Positions 1-14,354 of a stretch of 64,000 nt of DNA are shown here, piece by piece. Every line of letters starts with the position of its first letter. Positions within the stretch are counted from its first letter, which is position 1. A program made the translations under genes and the position numbers. Source of the DNA: Ifrita kowaldi. Taxonomy: Eukaryota > Chordata > Aves > Passeriformes > Cinclosomatidae. The notes beneath the pieces were generated by a model. The model was not told the DNA's origin. It worked only from the letters and a program-made list of their open reading frames with translations, and ran no database searches. The DNA lies in NCBI GenBank assembly GCA_013398055.1, contig VZRS01010741.1, positions 1 to 64,000 of the forward strand. The letters are read 5' to 3'.

Positions 1-3000
1 ATTTATTTTTTTTTTAATCAGGTGATGGACTACACTATAAATTCGGTCAATGAATATCACCTTAGATGTTATTCTGCCTCTGTCTCTTCAGAGTGCCTAA
101 TACACATCAGCAACAGTTTCCTGTAGCTGTGGACATTTTCTTTCAAAAGGGAAAGGTAGAAAGGGTGTTTTACCCTGTCATAACTAGCAATATAAATTGC
201 CATATCTGGAATAAGTGCCAGATGAGCTCCCTAATGGCAATACTGAAACTCTTTGGCCATCATAATGTTTCATCATGTGTAATATCCTAAAGTGGATGGA
301 TGGGGAGTGCACCATGAGCAGTTGGAGGTCAGAGCACACTGGTAGGAATTAGGAGACCCAACTACCTACATACTGAAGACCATGCTGAAGCAGAATGTTC
401 TCCTTTTCTTTTTCCTCTAACTCTGATTACTAAGCTATTATATAAAAGAGGAGCAACATCATAATACTTGTCCACCTTCATGAAAAAAGAAAAGGAGAAA
501 CGGCAACATTTTCTGAAACCTGATCCTGTTGATCTGCATTAGGCATCCTCAGCATAAGCAACACGCAAGGCATTTGAGCAGAAAACATGATGATACAGAC
601 CCTAAACTTATTTCTTGACATATTCTTGTTCTATGTCAAAGGCTGATGTTTAAATATAGCAATATCTGAGATATCTGTGAGTTTTCAAGATATCCACATA
701 AGGCTAACAGGTTTTGCTGAGGATATATGGGCCATTCTTTGACTTTCTTGAGGTGGAGACTGGAGGTTACTTAAGGTCAACCTAAGGTCTAAAAAGGTAC
801 CTCAGGGTATCTCAGATGAAATAAAATACTCCAGATGAGGCTACTTCATTAAATTGTAGACCTCCATTGGTTTTTGACACTTGGTTTTCATGTATACACC
901 AAAATCTGAGCATCTTAATTTGACAGATTAATCTCTCCCTACATTCTGAAGCACAGGAAAGAATGGCGTTATTTTGAAATTTAGATAAAATCCATATAAG
1001 CCTGCACTGAGTATAATCCTAGATTCTTGTATCTTAAAGCCTTATGTATAATACAGATTCTGTACTGAGTTACAGTTTGTGGCCTTTCTATTAAGAATTA
1101 CGTGTTTTGGTTTGCCTGCAAAGGTGATGTAGTGTGACAGCGTTCATGGATGGGGTACATAAAGAATTTTAACGTATATTTGTGACTGCAGATTTGATAC
1201 AAAATACCGCCTCTTTCTAAGATCATTCTTTTGAAAAGCTTCCACACACTTTCCATTCCCTATCAATGGGTGAGACTAAATGAAAATATTGAGGGGAATA
1301 TTATAGAAATAGTAAGAGGAATTTTTTTTGCAAACAGAACTGCTTGAAAAGCTAGAAGCGTTTATAACTTCTGTGGGAGACATTAACAAGGCCAAGTAAA
1401 CCATATCCCATGAACTGCATTGTAATTTATAGCAGCTTAACTAGAGTTGGTCTTAGTACCACACATGATGTGTGAATTCATTAGGGAAACAATGTGAAAG
1501 AAGCTGGACAGTCACAGACTGTAACTCTAGGCGGAGAACTTTCCTGAAAATATATGGTCTCAGCACATTCTTCTTACTTTTGGCAATGAACTGCATCATC
1601 ATAGGGACTTTCTACCACATCAGCTAGGTTTCAATTTATCATGCTTTCCCTAACTCAGCTTTTGCACTGACCTTTGAGAGAAATTAATCCATCATGACCT
1701 ATGCAAACACATTCCCTGTCTTTATCTCAGGGTTAACCCGACTAAAATCTGGTGAGAACTGGGCTGTGACAATATATTGCCCAATCCTTATTTTCACGGG
1801 AATTGACAATTTTCATTTTCACTTTCTTCCTTTGCGGGGAAAGGGTTTTAATGGTTTTCTGAGCAGAAATAAAATAGCTTTCCTGCCTTAGACTTTAACT
1901 CTTGTTCCCCTAGCAGAAAGAACAACATTAAAACTATAGTAAAGTATAGAAAATAGTGTTAAACCACTTTAGCATGATGTTTAACGTGTTGGGCATTTCA
2001 CTAACTCACTTTTTACTAAAATTAATTGGAATTTGGCAATATGTGTTAGATTAGGAGAATGAAGAACAGTTTTCACATCTCACTTTCAAACTCTGCTGTT
2101 ATTCCTCCACTTTATATTCTGTTTTAGATTATGTGGACCAAATCCTGGTTGTAGACTCAAGTACTTCCTCAAAACCTCCCTTTGATAGTAATAAAACCTA
2201 ACTGCATTTACCAGAGAGGATTTAAACATCAGGACTAGAGCCAAATCAGCAGAATTCATATCTGTTATTCCAGATGTGCACCTTCTCAGAGAGCATACTC
2301 TTTATCTCCTTTTCTCTGCAAGCATTTACAAGTTTTATCATTAATAATTTCTAGAGTTAGAATACAATGGGAAGGAAGGCTTATATTTTATTTGATATGA
2401 TTTTATTTGGCTACCTTCTTAAGAATTCTTGTTAAACAAACAAAAACAAACAAACAAATATATAAATGTCCTAACATAAGGAATACTCCTTCTGAGAAAT
2501 AATGAACCAGCAGGAAATTCTTGACTCATAGGTAGGTCTCTACGACAAACATCTGAGACTCCCATAGTTTCAACAAAGTTAACAAGTGCTTGTAAACACT
2601 CTATCCATCTTTCATGGAGTTGCATTACTGTAGCACTTGTCTTTCCCAGAAGTGTTCACTCCTATTTAACTGAGTATTTGATTTAGAAATCACAGCTGTT
2701 CTTGTAAATAGAAAAATCTGCATCTAAGTAATAAATGATGAAATTGAGTATAAATACACAATATGCACTCCACCACTCCAGTTAATATCATAAGCATCTG
2801 TAATTTAAACATAATCAGGTGTTTCTTTTGTCGTCTCTGTCTTACAAAGCCTAAAATCCATTTTATCCATCAATGAGACACTGAAGAATTTCATCTGAAC
2901 AATTTCACAGTAGATGATTTTTTGAGTTTATTTTTTAAAATAAATGTAATTAAAGTCTGTCTCTAGACTTGATACTTCCTGCAGGAACTTTCTCTGATGC

Positions 3001-5204
3001 AGATAACTACATACCCATACTTTTCTCAGTCAGTAGGATATGTGAATTTGCATGCTCCAATGTACTCTCTTTCTTTGTATTGCTCAGTTGTATGACTAGT
3101 TTTCTGGATGGAGCAACATGGAGTTTTTGGTTAGACCTATATGTGAAATTTTTTACCCCAAAAATTCAGGAATAGTAGAAAAGGGAAGGCAAGTATTTGA
3201 TCACAGATACATATTCTGTTTTTTTCACCCAGCTTTGAAAACTGGTGTCATATAGAAACTAGGTACATACAGTCATGCTGTATGTGTGTATGTATATGTG
3301 TGAGTGTAAAATCCTTGTGCTGTCCTCAGTAAATTTTTAATCCAATCCGAGCTTCACCAAGTAATGTTGAAAAGGTTTTAAAAAAGATATCTTTTCTGTG
3401 TTTTGTAAACGTAGGAAACTGAGTGAGGAGGAAGAGCCTCTCTGACAGAAAAGCTGAGGCATGCACAAATACCTTCCTCATGAAGGTTCATACTTTAGGA
3501 TACATCTTAGTTGATCTCAGATGCACACCGACACATAACCCTGGCATTTTGATTCCCTGGCCACTGGAGCTACTTGGGATGCATAAGAAGACTTCATCTG
3601 TGTGGATGAAAGTGTGAAGAAAGCGCATAGCCCTGATAGGGGCTGATGAACCCAGGCTTGCAGTCTTTGAGGCCCTCCTGGCTGCTGGATCAGATGTAAT
3701 CTAGACACAGCCAGAGACACATTATAAATACTTCAGCTAACAATGGAAATCAATCAGCCACAAGATGCAGAATTGTAGGAAACAGGCTTCATCATTTCTG
3801 ATGCTCATGGACAAGAAAATTGCCTGTATTTTCTTTGTGAGAAGTTTGGTATTTTCGCTTTTACAGAAACTTGGGGTCATTTCTCTCTGTGTCATTCAGG
3901 CCTTTGTCATGTGAAAGGAACAACTTTCCTTGAAATGCATAGCAAGCATCATTATGTTAGGAGTATATCTTTGCTAAAAGGTGGCTCAGTGCTATACTTT
4001 TTGCATAAAATATTTTATCCCTCTTAAATGTTTAGTCCTTTCACTCTGTTCACTGCCTTTTGTGACAACAAGCTTAAACAAGTATCCCCTGCAGTTTTAT
4101 GTATAAAATATGCATAATGTGAAGAAAAACTTTAAATGTCTTAAGGATCTTTTGCTTTTAGCTCTTTAAAGAGACACGAAGTTTCTATGCCTGTGCTAAA
4201 ATAGTTAGGTCACTGAAGAAACCTGATTATTAACATCATTGTTATACAAAACAAAGGCAACTCTTTTTTCTGTAGTAGATAGAACAAAGGATTATAATAA
4301 CCATATGCTCAGTGATAACTATACAAAACCGAATTAACTCCATCTATGCTGTCTATATTCCTTAGACCACACACAAAAAATTTTGAATTTTTGCTTCCTG
4401 GTTTTTATGTAGATATTTATTTTGATTAGAGCTGAATCATTTTCTAACAACCTGACATTCTATTTATTACTTTGCATGACCACTATCAATGCATTATTTC
4501 CATGTTTCACAAACATTAGCCCATTTATTTTTACAAAATCCAATGATAACAGAAAAGTATCATCTCTGATTCTACAGCTGTGGCCAAAGACCACACAGTT
4601 CAGGTTACATCAGACCCTGGAACTGAACCAAAGACTCAAAGTCCCAGCCCAGCACCTTCCTGGTAAGACTACCCTTTTAAATTTCCTTGCAGACTCCCTT
4701 TATGGTTGTCATTTCAAGCAACACTTTACAACATGAAGTGATAATTATGTAACCGTATTTACAGCCCATCAAGAGTTAACACATCTTGAAACACGGTGCA
4801 ATGTTTTGTTTGGTATAAAGGAAATCCATGTCAGATGTTTTTATCTTCCCTAAAAGTTAAGTAAAAATACTTTCAGCATTGATCTGTGATACTAATCTAA
4901 TACAGCTGATTATTTGGAGTGTGTGTATCATGATACGACTTCTAATACAAAGAGCAGAGGGCGTTTTAGTGGATGGGCCATTTGACACAGTTACAGGTAC
5001 TCTTACTTCTCAAAGTCTTTTATACCTATCCTCTTGTGACTGCCTTTGATCCAAAGATCTGTGTTCTGAGACTATCAAGACAAGGAGTTTATTAGGAAAA
5101 GAATTTAAGAAAGAACACCTGCAATACATCCATTTGTTATTTTCTTTTCCATTCAAAGTTTATATGATTTTTTACTTTAAGAATTAGATTTTTATCTATT
5201 AGGA
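1..5204. other. Unique AT-rich non-coding stretch
   Basis: No gene, RNA or transposable element is recognised here. Open frames are all about 100 codons or less, lack recognisable motifs and are scattered over frames, as expected by chance. A (CAAA)-type low-complexity run sits at 2433-2459. One weak exon-like segment near the left edge (92-155) is discussed under findings. The stretch is compatible with either intron or intergenic DNA. Confidence 0.6.
2433..2459. repeat. (CAAA)n low-complexity run
   Basis: Imperfect tandem CAAA/ACAAA units of about 27 bases, seen directly. No flanking retroelement body is recognisable, so it could be a simple repeat or the decayed A-rich tail of an old insertion. 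Confidence 0.7.
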
Positions 5205-5300
5205 ATTTCCAATAAATTATATGTTAATAATATATACACTTATATGTATGTACTCATATATAATTATATATTAATAATTATATATTATTATATATCTAGT
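5205..5300. repeat. AT-rich TA/TAATA low-complexity region
   Basis: About 95 bases made almost only of A and T, with imperfect TATA, TAATTATA and ATTAATAAT units and several short self-complementary stretches. Such tracts are prone to replication slippage and to sequencing or assembly length errors. Confidence 0.8.
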
Positions 5301-7070
5301 AATTAGATGTTTAAGTCTGAATCAGTTGATAATGTCCCATTTTACAGTTCATGGAGAAGAACCTTCAGTCAACAATTTATTTTATCCCCCTTGGAATGAA
5401 ATTTGTTCTTGAAAGGACTGTGTCTTTCTGTTGAGAAAATAAAAATACATTTGAGGACTACAGTTTTGATACTTTTGGAGGCCTAAATTAGGACAGATTA
5501 ACTCTATCCGTATATGCAAAAATACATATATCTGATCTGAAAGAAATATTCTCATGTTTTTCCACTTCACTGCTATTTTGCAGAACAAAATGTATCTTGG
5601 TACTGAATACCTTTTTTTGAACTATACTGCTTGGTTGCACAAAAGCACTTTATTTTAGAGAAAAAATAAAGGTACTTTTTAGCTATTTCAAAACTTTTAT
5701 ACAGTATGTACAATGCTTTAATTAATTCTCACATTCATAAGTCAAGAACATTCTTTTCATTTTGTCCAAAAGATTATAGCAGGCCACAAGGTAGCTTGAA
5801 TAAAGATTGTCCTCCAAATCACATGTATCATATAATGTCGATAATTTCATAGTTATCTATTTCAACAAAACTAAAAAATAGAAACCCTTTAAAGAATGCC
5901 CTTTTACAGAAACACTGGGCTTAGATTTCATTATCTTTCTTTGAGAATAAGAAGTATTTTGTAACTCATTACTTGAGTCCATCTGTCAGGCAATACTGAA
6001 AGGCAGCTCAGATTGTGGGGACACTTCACTGTATTGAGACGCAAGTCATCCAAGGACATACGGTTTATACCTCAAATTTGGACTGGAACCCCCTTAAACT
6101 TGTCAGTAATTTTTGATAGAAAATGATTTTTAGAATATTATCAACAGGACTGGTGTTGTATTTGTAGTCTAGAGAGTTTATCTAAAATTATCAGAGCACT
6201 ACCAAGGTAATTTAAATAAATGAATTTTATTTGCAAAGCAATAGATCTGTAAGAAACCCACACTTGACAACTGTGCTTTCAGGAACAGCAGTGATCAGGA
6301 GATGCAATTAAATCATTTTAACAAAACCACAGTAACCAGCCCACAGCCTAAGGGAGGGCAGCATGTATGTCAGAATGCAAAGTGGAAATTCAGTCCTGTC
6401 TGGCATTTTTGGGGCATTGGCACAGGAATAACCAAATGTCTGTGACAATCCCTTGAGTGGTGTACAGCACTCAGCAAATTGGACTTCCAAAACTGAATAA
6501 CATAAACAGAAAATATCCATCGGTAGTCGGTATCACCTTTTTTACCTTATTCTGGGCTTGTGCAGATACTGAAATTCTCCAGTGGGAGAAACAAGAGGTA
6601 AAAATATAAAGAGGATATTTTTCTCTCTTGAAGCCAAATCCAAGCATAATTGCTCCCATTAACAACATACCCAGAGTTCACAGGCATTATAAGAAGCTGT
6701 GGCATGTATTTCACCTTGACACCTTCTATTGGGAAACTGATTTGGTTTTAGTCTACTACATGTGGCTACAGTGCTGCCTTTCAAACAATAAAAGAAAAAT
6801 ACTTATTTGGGGGAAAAAACTTGACCCAAATTTTGAATGGTCAGCTGGGTGTTGCATATTTTCTTTACTAAGATATTGCCAGTGTACATATACTATAAGT
6901 AACACATTTAGTGTTATATTAGTATTTAGATATACTTAATTTTCTGTTTGATCAACTTTCAAGATGTTGTTTCATAGAAAATTTGTGCTGTATTTTTTAG
7001 GCTTTCTGCATATTTAATAAACTTATGCCTGATTTAAACACTTGGAATCTGGTTTAGTTATTATTAATAC
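5301..7070. other. Unique non-coding stretch
   Basis: Nothing recognised. Overlapping open frames of about 65-103 codons between 6300 and 6940 on both strands have no motif or family resemblance that I can see and are treated as chance. Confidence 0.55.
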
Positions 7071-7112
7071 TATATATATATATACATATATATGTGTATA
7101 TATATATATGTA
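7071..7112. repeat. (TA)n microsatellite with CA/TG interruptions
   Basis: A run of TA units interrupted by single CA and TGTG steps, read directly from the sequence. Confidence 0.9.
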
Positions 7113-8231
7113 ATTATAAAATTTAATTAACCTTGTTTATCCCTTTGAGGTTTTTTTCCTTTCACTCACCAGTTCTTAGAAACCAGTAAATAATCTAACT
7201 ACTTCTCAAATACACTTAAAAATAATATGGTGTCTGATAACAGCCAGCTGTTTCCAGCTATCACCATATATACTTTATGTGCCATGAGTGCACACTTCTA
7301 AACTCATTTTACAAATGGTATTTGTACTTGTTTTATGCTTTCTGAGTGTCATTACCAAGCAAACTATGAAATGAGTTTGTTAAGTTGTAATTAACAGATT
7401 TCTAGCCTCTTGGATAAAGATTTATGAGTAGATTTAATGAACCCTGTACTTTTTTAGAAAATTGTATTTATGTTGACTACAAAAGAAACCCAGAACCAAA
7501 ACCGACCAACCAAAAACAACCCCCAACTTAATTTACTGCAAATATTTTAAAATCTATGCTTTCAGTTCTAACGTTTGCATGTCCAAAGACTTATATTTCA
7601 GTTATCTAAATAGCATCAAGCAATACACAGTATCTGCCCCCGTGTACCTGCAGCCTTAATTTTTTATGTAGAAGATGTTCATCCACCAGCTCTCCTAAGC
7701 TATTTATGTTAAGGAGCTTTATAGATGTGTTACATTTGGGAGCCACATTACTCTAAGGCAATTCAGCCTTATGTTAAACTATTTTATCTCTTTGCACTAT
7801 CTGTCATAAGGTAGAACTCCACAAAGGAAGGTGACTGTGCAACTCCCAGGGATTTCAAGGGCACTTAGAGTCCTAAATAACTTAAGGCATTTGTGTCTTA
7901 CTTGGTAAAGCATTTTGGGATGTACTTTAGCACTCAGCTGAATAACACCTACAGTCTGACTTTTCCCCATTCGCTTCTTTGCCACTTAATTTTCAAAGGA
8001 AAGAATGAGTAAGGTAATCCCAACGTTAAGCAAGCTTTTCGTCAAGTAAGGACAGGACAGAAGGAGACTGGCTCCTGTAATAGGTGGTCACTTAAGTGTC
8101 AAAATTTAGGTAGGATGAAGTTCCATGAATGTCAAGCATAGGGATCTGCTGAGTTTGTACTTTTAAGTAACCCCTTCATCAACAGAAATAGGCAATTTTG
8201 GTTTGACAAAAGCAAGTAAATGACCCGGTAC
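7113..8231. other. Unique non-coding stretch
   Basis: No gene or mobile element recognised. An A/C-rich tract with CCCCC and AACCAAC interruptions lies at about 7484-7528; similar tracts recur elsewhere in the window (see findings). Confidence 0.55.
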
Positions 8232-8246
8232 TTTTTTTTTTTTTTT
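8232..8246. repeat. Poly-T homopolymer (15 nt)
   Basis: An uninterrupted run of T. It could be the reverse-complemented poly-A end of an old retrocopy, but no retrocopy body is recognisable beside it, so I call only the homopolymer. Confidence 0.9.
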
Positions 8247-8343
8247 CATATGAAACTAAGCTGTCATAGTAAATAAGGAAGCAAAGAAGCCACAAAAAAC
8301 ATTTAGAAATTTTGAGTTCCATAATGAAAAATTTGAGTTAGCC

Positions 8344-8362
8344 AGTTAGTTAGTTAGTTATT
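8344..8362. repeat. (GTTA)n short tandem repeat
   Basis: Four to five consecutive GTTA units seen directly, followed shortly by a further TTAGTTAT. Below the length usually polymorphic. Confidence 0.8.
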
Positions 8363-10132
8363 TTAGTTATTTCTTCCCAGAATAATTTGTCTTCAAGCAG
8401 GTTAATATCAGTAGAGATTTGCTTTGAATACTTTTCTGCTAAGTGATATTTTATTCAACACATTCATTTATCCTCCCCAATTTCATCAGCCTACAGAGCA
8501 ATAAATACCAGATTACTTTTCCTCTGCATAGCATACATGTAATTATTTTTCATTCACAGCTTGCTAACAATATAGGTTTTTAATGCAGCCTCCAAAGAAC
8601 AACTTTGGCAGTTTATCTAGGAAAATCAGTTTACGTAGCTCATGACAGTAATCTTTGTTATTTTAAATTAGCCTTTCATTAAGAAGTTTAATTCCTGTAA
8701 ACAGCATGTATTAAGAATATTTTAGCATAATCTATGTTAATTTAAGTGGTGGCAAGGCAAGGAATGCAGACATACTGGAATGCTATAAAATAAATATTAA
8801 GGTTTACTGTCTTCTGAGAATAAGAAATCAGAGAAGCTTTTATAAAAGATTAAAATGGTCATTATTTGGTTCAAAACCTAACATTACACTCAGCAAATGT
8901 TTTATCTTCCAGTATCTGAACTGTGATGAAGTCATTTTGGTACTCTTAACATCAATATTTATTCTGCTACAGTTCTAATGAAATATATAAAATTTAATTG
9001 AAAGAGGTAATTTTTCTATATGTTTATCGTGATCATAGGCTTTTAAATGATCTCACAGATTGCTGAATACAGTTCCTGTGGGTTACAGGTACACCCATCA
9101 AGAACGTGTCAGGGATCACATGGCAATGATTCAGATTTCCAGTTGCTGCTGCTTCTACTGCAAGGATATACTCAAATTTTGCTTACACACCACTGAAAAA
9201 CCGTCTCCTAAAATTCCAGACTAAATTTATTCATGATCAGTGACAAATGCTAGTTCTCATTCAACACCACCCTTTACCTTAACATCTTCCTCTCTCCCCA
9301 GTGTTTATTCCCCCAATGTCTTTGTAATGTAACTATATTTCCTCTCAGTTTGGTAGGATTAGTAAATTAAATTCATTTACTCTCCTCTTATAAAACAAAA
9401 TCATCTTCATCCTCCTGATTCTGTTAAAAGCTGTTTCTGCATCTCTTCCTTTTAAAAGTAACCTTTTTAAAATAAGAACGAGTAGAAGTACACATGGGAT
9501 GCTAGATGACATGAATACAATGCCTTGTATTACAGTCTTTAATAGAAATACAAGATTTTAATACAATTCTTTCCGCTAATAACTTTCAGATTGGACTTTG
9601 CTATTTATCAGATGCATCAGATCAATCTTCATACCAAATCTTTGTCTGATTTTTTCATTTCCAGCTGAAAAATTCTCAGTTTATAGCAAAGCATCTTCCT
9701 TGTAGATACGTCTCAGTCCTGTGTTCAACATCATTAAGTTTCATGATATTGTCACTGCTCCAGTCCTCAAGGAAAGTAATATTCCTATTGTCTTATATAC
9801 AAATGGTGCTTCCAACTTAGGCAGAAATTTCCTCAGAGTTTTACTGTATATTGTATTTAAATTCTTACTGAAAAAATTGTGTGAGCTTAGTCTCAAGGGT
9901 AACCTTAAGAAACTCCACTGTTAACCCCACTGTTAACATTTCAGCTCAATATTTCTCCTGATGGACCAGTTGCTATCACTATTATTTTCAGCTCTTTACC
10001 AATTTCATATTTTAATTAATCCCCATTTTTTCACCTTGAGATATGAAATCTCATGCGGCACCAATATATCGTATTGCTGAAATAAAAACGATGACGTTTG
10101 CTGCATCTTCTCGTTTTAGAGACTCAGTTGAG
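8363..10132. other. Unique non-coding stretch
   Basis: Nothing recognised on either strand. One 67-codon open frame (9721-9924) has no motif and is treated as chance. Confidence 0.55.
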
Positions 10133-10196
10133 GTATATATATATATATATAATATATATAAGATACATAATGGTGTGTATATATATATATATATAA
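10133..10196. repeat. Compound (TA)n / GT-containing microsatellite
   Basis: Two TA runs separated by a short AAGATACATAATGG-type spacer and a GTGTG step. The 103-codon open frame across it (10043-10354) owes its YIYIYNIYK and VYIYIYI stretches to the repeat and is not a gene. Confidence 0.9.
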
Positions 10197-12060
10197 AATT
10201 GGATTATTCTAGCATTATTTATATTTGTAAATCAGTGCAGAATTTTACTCTTTTCTTCCTAATGCAATCTAAATCTTATGGAGGACAGCCTAGTGAGATT
10301 GCCTGGATTGCTTTTCCTGACTTTTTAAGCATTTTCTACTCTTCAGACACATGATAATACTCCAGATTTTAAAATTATTCTATTCAAACTCCTTTTGGTT
10401 TCAAATGTCACTTGTGTCAGAATAGTCAGTAAGATATAATTCACTTTTCTGGAGAAAACTGAATTCAGAGCATTGCACTTCTTTAGTTTTATTTCTGTGC
10501 TAGCACTGGTAATTTTCATTTCTATACATTTATTCCTCTTAACTTTATTGCCTTTGTTTCCATATCTAACAGCAGCTCCTTGGTGAGAACTGGGACATAT
10601 TTCAGATGGGAATACATGGGCACTGATTTCCAGATTGCACAGCATATATCAGATGCAAGTCACCCAAGTCATAAGAGAAAGGAAATTGCATGAGTGAGAA
10701 GTGGAGAATCCTGAAGCACGTAGAGCACTGACCCGAGGGAGACCATGACAGAAGGAAGAAAGCAGCAGGAAAGAGTGAGTGAAGGAATACACATACAGGA
10801 AAGATGAAAATGTTTTGGCTGACATGAAAACCAACACAGACATTTTTTTGGCTTGCACAAGGAGGAGAGACTTTCAGACATTAAGACTAATCTTGCAAAG
10901 ACCTGTTTCTAGATTTGACCTTGGGTACAGCAAATAGTCTTACAGTAATGAGCACTCACTTTAGATGACGCTATTTAAAAGCAAGGAGCTGAAATAGCAT
11001 CAAACAAATTACTCTGAAAAAAAAGTCAATGTCCCTGTTGTTAGCATCTATCAAAACACATGTAAACTACTTTCAGATTTTACTTTCTTTAATTGTGAAT
11101 AATGTTTGACATGCTGCATCCCCTGAACAATAGCTTGAGAAATTATTTGTGTTTTAAATATTTACCCTGAAGTGTTTTTATTTCAGGAATTGAATGGTTA
11201 TCATACACTGCAGGTGTTTTGTTAGCTTGCTTGTTTTTTCTTTGTCTGGTAATAATGTTGTGCTTCAAGCATTAGCAAGGATATTTTGTACAGTATGTGT
11301 TTCCTCGTAGTTTACCAGTTATATGACTTTTGGTCTAATTATCAAATAACAGCGATTCAGCTTTTTTTAGATTTGAAGAGAGGATGTTTGTACCTGGGCT
11401 AGTTCCCTACACAGAATGCAAATTGCATTCTTGAGCTGCATTTTTCTGACACGTAGCAGGTACCTTGTTCAGGATAAAACAGATTTTTTTTTAAGTATAA
11501 CTTCCTATTGCCTATACTGCTAACAGGAGTAATTTGGTCCTGTATTTTCATCATCCCTGTATAAGTATATATGTGCAAGGTTTTCATGTAAACTAGCTCT
11601 CTAATCTTTTGTTAGGGTAATTTCATATTTATTCAAGAATACAGCCTCAGTGCTGTTGAGATGAAAAAAAATCTCAGTGTTCTCTTTGAATTAACCAAAT
11701 AACTTCTGCTTTTGCTCATACTTAAGGCTGCATTTTATAGGTATTTATAATCTGGACAAGAAACTAGCCCTGAATGGCTGTTGGTCATGTATATCCAATG
11801 AGGTGCCCTCATGCAAAATTGCATTTTTTTTTGTTTAATATAATAATATTGTTCAATCATTTTCATGTCAACTTGTTACAGAAATAACAAGATGGAAGAA
11901 AAAAATGAAACATTATCAGCAGGTTAAAATGCGTGGAGTGTCCATGACAAACCCTTAGTGTCAGTGTCAAACCTGAATTACAAGGTTTGGTATTTATTTC
12001 CATGTCCTGAATAAACAAATATGAACCATATACCTGCTTTGACAGAACTAAAACCTACAT
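10197..12060. other. Unique non-coding stretch
   Basis: Nothing recognised. The 100-codon minus-strand frame at 10343-10645 and the overlapping frames at 10649-10881 show no domain, signal or motif. Confidence 0.55.
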
Positions 12061-12130
12061 AATCATGGAATCACAGAATGGTTGATGTCAGAAGGGGCCT
12101 CTAGAGGTCATCTGGTCTAGCTGCACTTCA
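12061..12130 (-). mobile_element. CR1 LINE 3'-end fragment, antisense
   Basis: Reads as the reverse complement of a CR1 3' end: AATCATGGAATCACAGAATGG, then a GAAGGGGCCT-type segment and TCATCTGGTCTAG. This matches the usual order of the CR1 tail (ATTCTRTG repeats, then the AAGGTCCCTTCCAAC-like segment) read backwards. Only about 70 bases remain, typical of extreme 5' truncation by CR1 target-primed reverse transcription. The family is known to be abundant in birds; the exact subfamily is not assigned. Confidence 0.85.
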
Positions 12131-14354
12131 TGAACAAAAAAATGGAAAAGGAAGAAGTTTTAAGGAAAATAAACATTTTTTTTTTCTTAAAATACATGAA
12201 AAATGGGGCCTCCTACTTGAAGCATTATCTCTTGCCCAACTTCTCCCTCAGCACTGAAGCAGGACACCGTTTTAGCAAAAGTTAAAATCAGGTGTTAAAT
12301 TTTGTGGCAGTAGGAAAATGTGCTCTGGCAGCAGAAACCTGGGAAGGTGGTGGGATTCTGAGTTGCAGAGCTGATCTCCAACTGCTCAGACATCTACAGC
12401 AGGCAATCTTAATCTTTATTTTAGTACTTTTCCTTCTACACTGCCTGTGGCCAGGCTCTGGGCACTAAGCACAAAAATCACACAGGAAAATCCAGGCTCA
12501 GATTCTGGAATTATTTTCTATTGTTTTGGGTTTCTTCAGTTTAAAACAAATATGTTAAGTTCTTTCAGTATTATTTTTAGACCATAATCTCCTCATGCAT
12601 TTAGCTCCCATATTATCAGTAATAAAAAGTAATTCAACAGCAGTTGATTTTTGTCTGATTGTCAGAGGGATTTACTCATTTGAGATTTGTTAATTGGGAA
12701 TGATTTATTTAAGAGCTCTCTTCCCACTACTCTCCTCAGAACAGATTTCCCATCTAAATTCCTATTTTAATACATTTTAGCCTAATGTAATCCAATAGTT
12801 CTAAATCTTTGATTTTCTTCTGGGCTCCAGAAAAAGGTACTCTCAAACACTGGGTTCTTGGAAGTGGATCAGACTATATTAGCATAAAGTTAGATGCATG
12901 GTTTTTAAAGACAAATACAAGGTTAAGATACAAAGTACAAGTAAATAATACTGAAACCTTGTAGAAATAACAGTCAAAGCAACATCAGAAGAGTATAACC
13001 GAAGACGCCTGACTTGAAGATATTTTGTGTTCTGAGCTGTAGGTGCAGCAGTAGCTTTGCTTTGTTTTCCAGAACAGGAAGCATTCCACTAGGAAAAAGT
13101 CATAACAGTCAAACATAAATTCCCACCAAAGGCCATGGAATTTTAATCTATACAGGGATAAAATAAAGATTGCATCTGTCCCTATTTGGATCAGAAATCC
13201 TGAGTTGTAAATTAATACAAAAATAGACAGATGTTACACTATATGATGCATTAGAGAAACGGAGAGTCTTGGAAGATAAGATTAATAAAATAGGTATTTA
13301 AAATTATATTATCCATTTTAAGAAATAATTTATTTTATATTCTTTGGATCTAAGTATATTATTACGAGATGAGAGTATTTTTGAAATAATCATGGAACAT
13401 AACATATTTGCACTGAAAATAATTTCATTGTTATAGAAAAATAACTACAAAGCTTCTAGGATCATGACATACTATTTTATCAGTTTCTTGGGAATTGAGG
13501 AAAAAGGAGAAAAAAATTAAATATATGCTTTGATACTTTCTGGTGTCAGAAGAGACATTCTAAAATATAAGTAAAACACACTTCGGATAAGTCTGAGGAC
13601 TTCCAACAAAAATGGCCCCTTTACATCCCCAGCATAAAGACAACTCCTGAATGTTCCTGTTTGGTGGTCTTTTAGGCCATAGCATATTTCCAGAATATAT
13701 CCATTGGGTTTTTTTCAACAAGTAGTAAGTTGTAAAAAGAACAAGTATGAAGAACAGATAAGAGTGCACAGTACCTAAATGACAGGCAGACAACTCTAAA
13801 ACCTTTCAATATTTGCAGAATATTTTATTTGGAAAAACAATAACACTTTACCAGCCTGTATAAAAATGTAAATAACATAGAGATGAGGAAGCTTATAACA
13901 GCTAAAGTTCTGCAAGTCTCACATGGGCTATCAGGATGTTTCCCTATCAAGCAAAGCTATTGCTCCCCTCTGCTTTGCGTTTGGCTAATAGAAGTTTTTC
14001 CCTGATAGGAAAAGAAAATTGTCTTCAATTTATTTTAGTAAATACAATTCCCTTGACCTCTAGTGTTTCAGGAGGGAGCAATTGTATCGATTTCAGAAAC
14101 TGAATTAATGACAACAATTTATATGCATAACTATCCTTTAGTGCATTTCAGCACAACATTGCCATTTTTGTTCGATGTGTTTGCAGTGTCCCCTGTCCTT
14201 TGTGTTAAGCTTCAGCACAGAACATATGCAGCAAGGAATTGGCTGAAAGAATATTTCATGTTGCTTGGATAATACTTGCTGTTAAGTAGTTGGTTTATTT
14301 GGGAGCTCATCAGGATGTTGATTAGAAAATGTAAACATGCATTGCTTCATCTAG
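12131..14354. other. Unique non-coding stretch
   Basis: Nothing recognised. A T-rich run at about 12175-12187 and A/T-rich stretches around 13270-13390 are the only low-complexity parts. Confidence 0.55.
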
